A stretch of 64,000 nucleotides of DNA from Pseudomonas sp. ANT_J12 (GTDB lineage Bacteria > Pseudomonadota > Gammaproteobacteria > Pseudomonadales > Pseudomonadaceae). A program made the translations under genes and the position numbers. Positions 62,496-64,000 of this stretch are shown here, piece after piece. The first letter of the stretch is position 1; every line of letters starts with the position of its first letter. Where the stretch lies: contig NZ_VOBN01000003.1 in NCBI RefSeq assembly GCF_008370045.1, positions 310,001 through 374,000 of the forward strand, written 5' to 3'. The notes beneath the pieces were generated by a model, which did not search any database, was not told the origin of the DNA, and worked only from the letters and a program-made list of their open reading frames with translations.

Positions 62496-63491
62496 GTGCA
62501 CCTCAAGGTGTTCTCAACCTCGACACGCCAGTCAATCATCCTCAGGTCCAACGACATGCGCTGCGACGACTTCGGCGCGCTGTTCTCGAAGCTGTTCGGC
62601 AACCGCTACGCCGACACGCCGCCCCCGCCGGGGCACATCATCATCGGCGGGGTCTACGGCCGGCACGAAGGCGTGAGTTTTCGCCGTATGCACTATCGAG
62701 GCGACTTCACGGTGGCCTTTCCCGATCCCGTGGATGAAATCACCTTCGTCATTCCCACCGCTGGCACGATTGTCTTCAACCACGGCACCGAGTCGGTAGG
62801 CGTTGCCCACGTTGGGCTGGCGATCGACAAGGCGGATATTCGCTCGATGCGGTTTATCGACAACCATGCGCAGCACGGGATTTCGATCCGGCGCGGGCTG
62901 ATCACCGAACGTCTGTCGATGCTGCTGGGCAAGCCGATCTTGAACCCGCTGATTTTCGAGCCGCAGGTGGATCTGGATTCCCCGGCGTTCCAGGGCATCA
63001 AGGCTTTGATCGATCTGGCCACAGGCACCGAGTTCGACCTGCTGATCAACGCCGGTACGCTGATACCCTCGCGCCTTCGGGAAATGCTGGTGGACGCGGT
63101 GCTGGAGGCCTGGCCGCACAACTTCAGCCAAGCCCTTCGCCGCCCTGAGCCGCTGATTGCGCCACGGCATGTGAAGCGGGCGGTCGAGTACATTCAGGCA
63201 CATCCCGACAACCTGGTCAGCGGCACGGAGCTGGCGCGGCTGAGCAACGTCAGCCAGCGTGCTTTGCAGGAGGGGTTTCGGCGGTTTGTGGGGATGTCGA
63301 TCGTGGCCTATCAGCGGCAGGTGCGTCTGGAGCGCGCCTACGCTGCACTGGCGGACGGTGCGTTCACGTCCGTGACCGAGGTGGCCGTGCGATACGGGTT
63401 CAGCAATGTCGGCAGGTTTTGCCAGTACTTTCAGAACGCCTACGGTATCAGCCCGGCGGAGGCGAAAAACGGCCTGAAAAACCGACGCTGA
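62496..63491 (+). CDS. AraC-family regulator with AraC_binding_2 domain
   Basis: The 331-residue regulator has a ligand-binding N-domain (AFPDPVDEITFVIPTAGTIVF, GLAIDKADIR) and a C-terminal AraC HTH pair (LVSGTELARLSNVSQRALQEGFRRFVGMS, VTEVAVRYGFSNVGRFCQYFQNAYGISP). The start is uncertain: GTG 62496 is the first in-frame, GTG 62508 has a better site before it, and ATG 62556 is the first ATG. Divergent from the GFA gene. Target genes unknown. Confidence 0.85.
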   Translation: MHLKVFSTSTRQSIILRSNDMRCDDFGALFSKLFGNRYADTPPPPGHIIIGGVYGRHEGVSFRRMHYRGDFTVAFPDPVDEITFVIPTAGTIVFNHGTESVGVAHVGLAIDKADIRSMRFIDNHAQHGISIRRGLITERLSMLLGKPILNPLIFEPQVDLDSPAFQGIKALIDLATGTEFDLLINAGTLIPSRLREMLVDAVLEAWPHNFSQALRRPEPLIAPRHVKRAVEYIQAHPDNLVSGTELARLSNVSQRALQEGFRRFVGMSIVAYQRQVRLERAYAALADGAFTSVTEVAVRYGFSNVGRFCQYFQNAYGISPAEAKNGLKNRR

Positions 63492-63505
63492 ACACGACGA
63501 GCAAC

Positions 63506-63613
63506 CTGTGGCGAGGGAGCTTGCTCCCGCTGGGTCGCGAAGCGGCCCCCTGCTCTATCTGAAAAGCAGGGGACTGTTGCGCAGTCCAGCGGGAGCAAGC
63601 TCCCTCGCCACAG
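63506..63613. repeat. Inverted repeat, 'gtggcgaggg' family
   Basis: The arms ctgtggcgagggagcttgct / agcaagctccctcgccacag are perfect over 27 bases, with inner stems. Almost identical to the copy at 35578-35681. It separates two genes read towards each other and may end both transcripts. Confidence 0.83.
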
Positions 63614-63625
63614 TTTGGGTGTTGA

Positions 63626-64000
63626 TCAGAACAGATAGCTGGCCTTGAGACCGCCGCTGAAGCCGTGGCTGTCACCTCCACCGCTGGCGCCGACTTCGGC
63701 ACCCAGGCTCAATGCGCCAAGGTTGGCCATGAGATTGACGCCGCCGCTGAACTGATCGCGGTTGTCGAAGGCGGCACGCTGTTCGATGTCCAGGCCCAGC
63801 AAGTGGCCTTCGCTGTCGACGGTGTGATCGCCCAGCACATGCTCGTAACCCACTTCAACACCCGGCACCAGGTTCCACGCGCCCATGCCCATCGGTGCGA
63901 ACGAGGCCTTGAGGTTGGCCACGGCACTGCGGCGGGTGGCCTGGAGGCCATCGACATCGAGGGCCAGTTCGCTGCCCTTCTCCTGAAAGCCCGACACGTC
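63626..64000 (-). CDS. Autotransporter-type outer-membrane beta-barrel (C-terminal part only)
   Basis: The last 124 residues before the stop show alternating amphipathic strands with aromatic girdles (AWNLVPGVEVGYEHVL, HLLGLDIEQRAAFDN, DQFSGGVNLMANLGALSLGAEVG) and the terminal aromatic residue of the barrel signal (LKASYLF). This is the pattern of an autotransporter beta-domain, inserted by the BAM complex. The gene continues beyond the window, so the passenger is unknown. Confidence 0.78.
   Translation of the reverse strand, partial: DVSGFQEKGSELALDVDGLQATRRSAVANLKASFAPMGMGAWNLVPGVEVGYEHVLGDHTVDSEGHLLGLDIEQRAAFDNRDQFSGGVNLMANLGALSLGAEVGASGGGDSHGFSGGLKASYLF

Overview
The window is about 64 kb of high-GC chromosomal DNA that reads as a fluorescens-group Pseudomonas. 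The grounds are family-level: a hydroxyproline island, serralysin AprA, cyanase, DUF2790 and DUF6124 proteins, YghU, many c-di-GMP proteins, and several families of short Pseudomonas-type inverted repeats (the 'gtaggagc', 'gtggcgaggg', 'gttcccacgc' and 'gatcgcagcc' types). No rRNA, tRNA, CRISPR array, prophage or complete insertion sequence was seen. This is mainly metabolic and regulatory accessory chromosome.

Layout. 1-234 is the 3' end of lldD. 366-7806 is a complete-looking trans-4-hydroxy-L-proline catabolic island: a PAS-AraC regulator divergent from permease, epimerase, pyrroline-hydroxycarboxylate deaminase, ketoglutarate semialdehyde dehydrogenase and a DadA-like D-amino-acid dehydrogenase. 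7815-13027 holds a DUF427 gene, an aprA protease without its secretion genes, an SDR/AraC divergent pair, a cupin and a LysR gene lacking its DNA-binding half. topB (13201-15150) follows, with a near-perfect LexA box upstream. 15241-23719 is a four-gene minus-strand signalling operon: REC-HDOD, REC-GGDEF-EAL, a 1512-residue CHASE/PAS hybrid kinase with two receivers and an Hpt domain, and REC-GGDEF.

24069-34502 carries a GST, a GNAT enzyme, the cynR / cynS-DUF2790-cynT cyanate locus, a BON protein with no stop codon in the expected place, a ProA-like dehydrogenase with a glutaminase, a ferric-reductase-like membrane protein, and DoxX-GST-dienelactone hydrolase; the GST ends at an in-frame TGA where a Trp codon is expected. 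34518-42000 has a three-unit 90-bp repeat array, two YXWGXW small envelope proteins, a SleB-type hydrolase, a CAP protein, chrA, a DeoR regulator, and a DUF6124 gene with a highly structured leader and a broken 5' end.

42007-45287 holds arsR-arsC-arsH without an efflux pump, a head-to-head pair of truncated MFS and TetR genes that looks like a deletion scar, and a small RelA/SpoT-type HD hydrolase paired with an unknown protein. 45336-48471 has a membrane diguanylate cyclase and three small SRPBCC/NTF2-fold proteins. 48646-55023 is a possible undescribed catabolic unit: flavin monooxygenase, RidA, DUF1028, an M20 amidohydrolase, an opposing LysR and an NCS1 permease. 55118-64000 contains a methyltransferase, YghU, a TetR/NmrA pair with a clear operator, a thiamine-diphosphate enzyme, a Sufu-like protein with an unknown partner, a GFA enzyme, an AraC regulator and the barrel end of an autotransporter.

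The best candidates for something new are the FMO-RidA-DUF1028-M20-NCS1 unit, the structured leader of the DUF6124 gene, the four-gene signalling operon, and the HD-hydrolase and Sufu-like gene pairs. All function calls come from reading motifs by eye; no database search was run.
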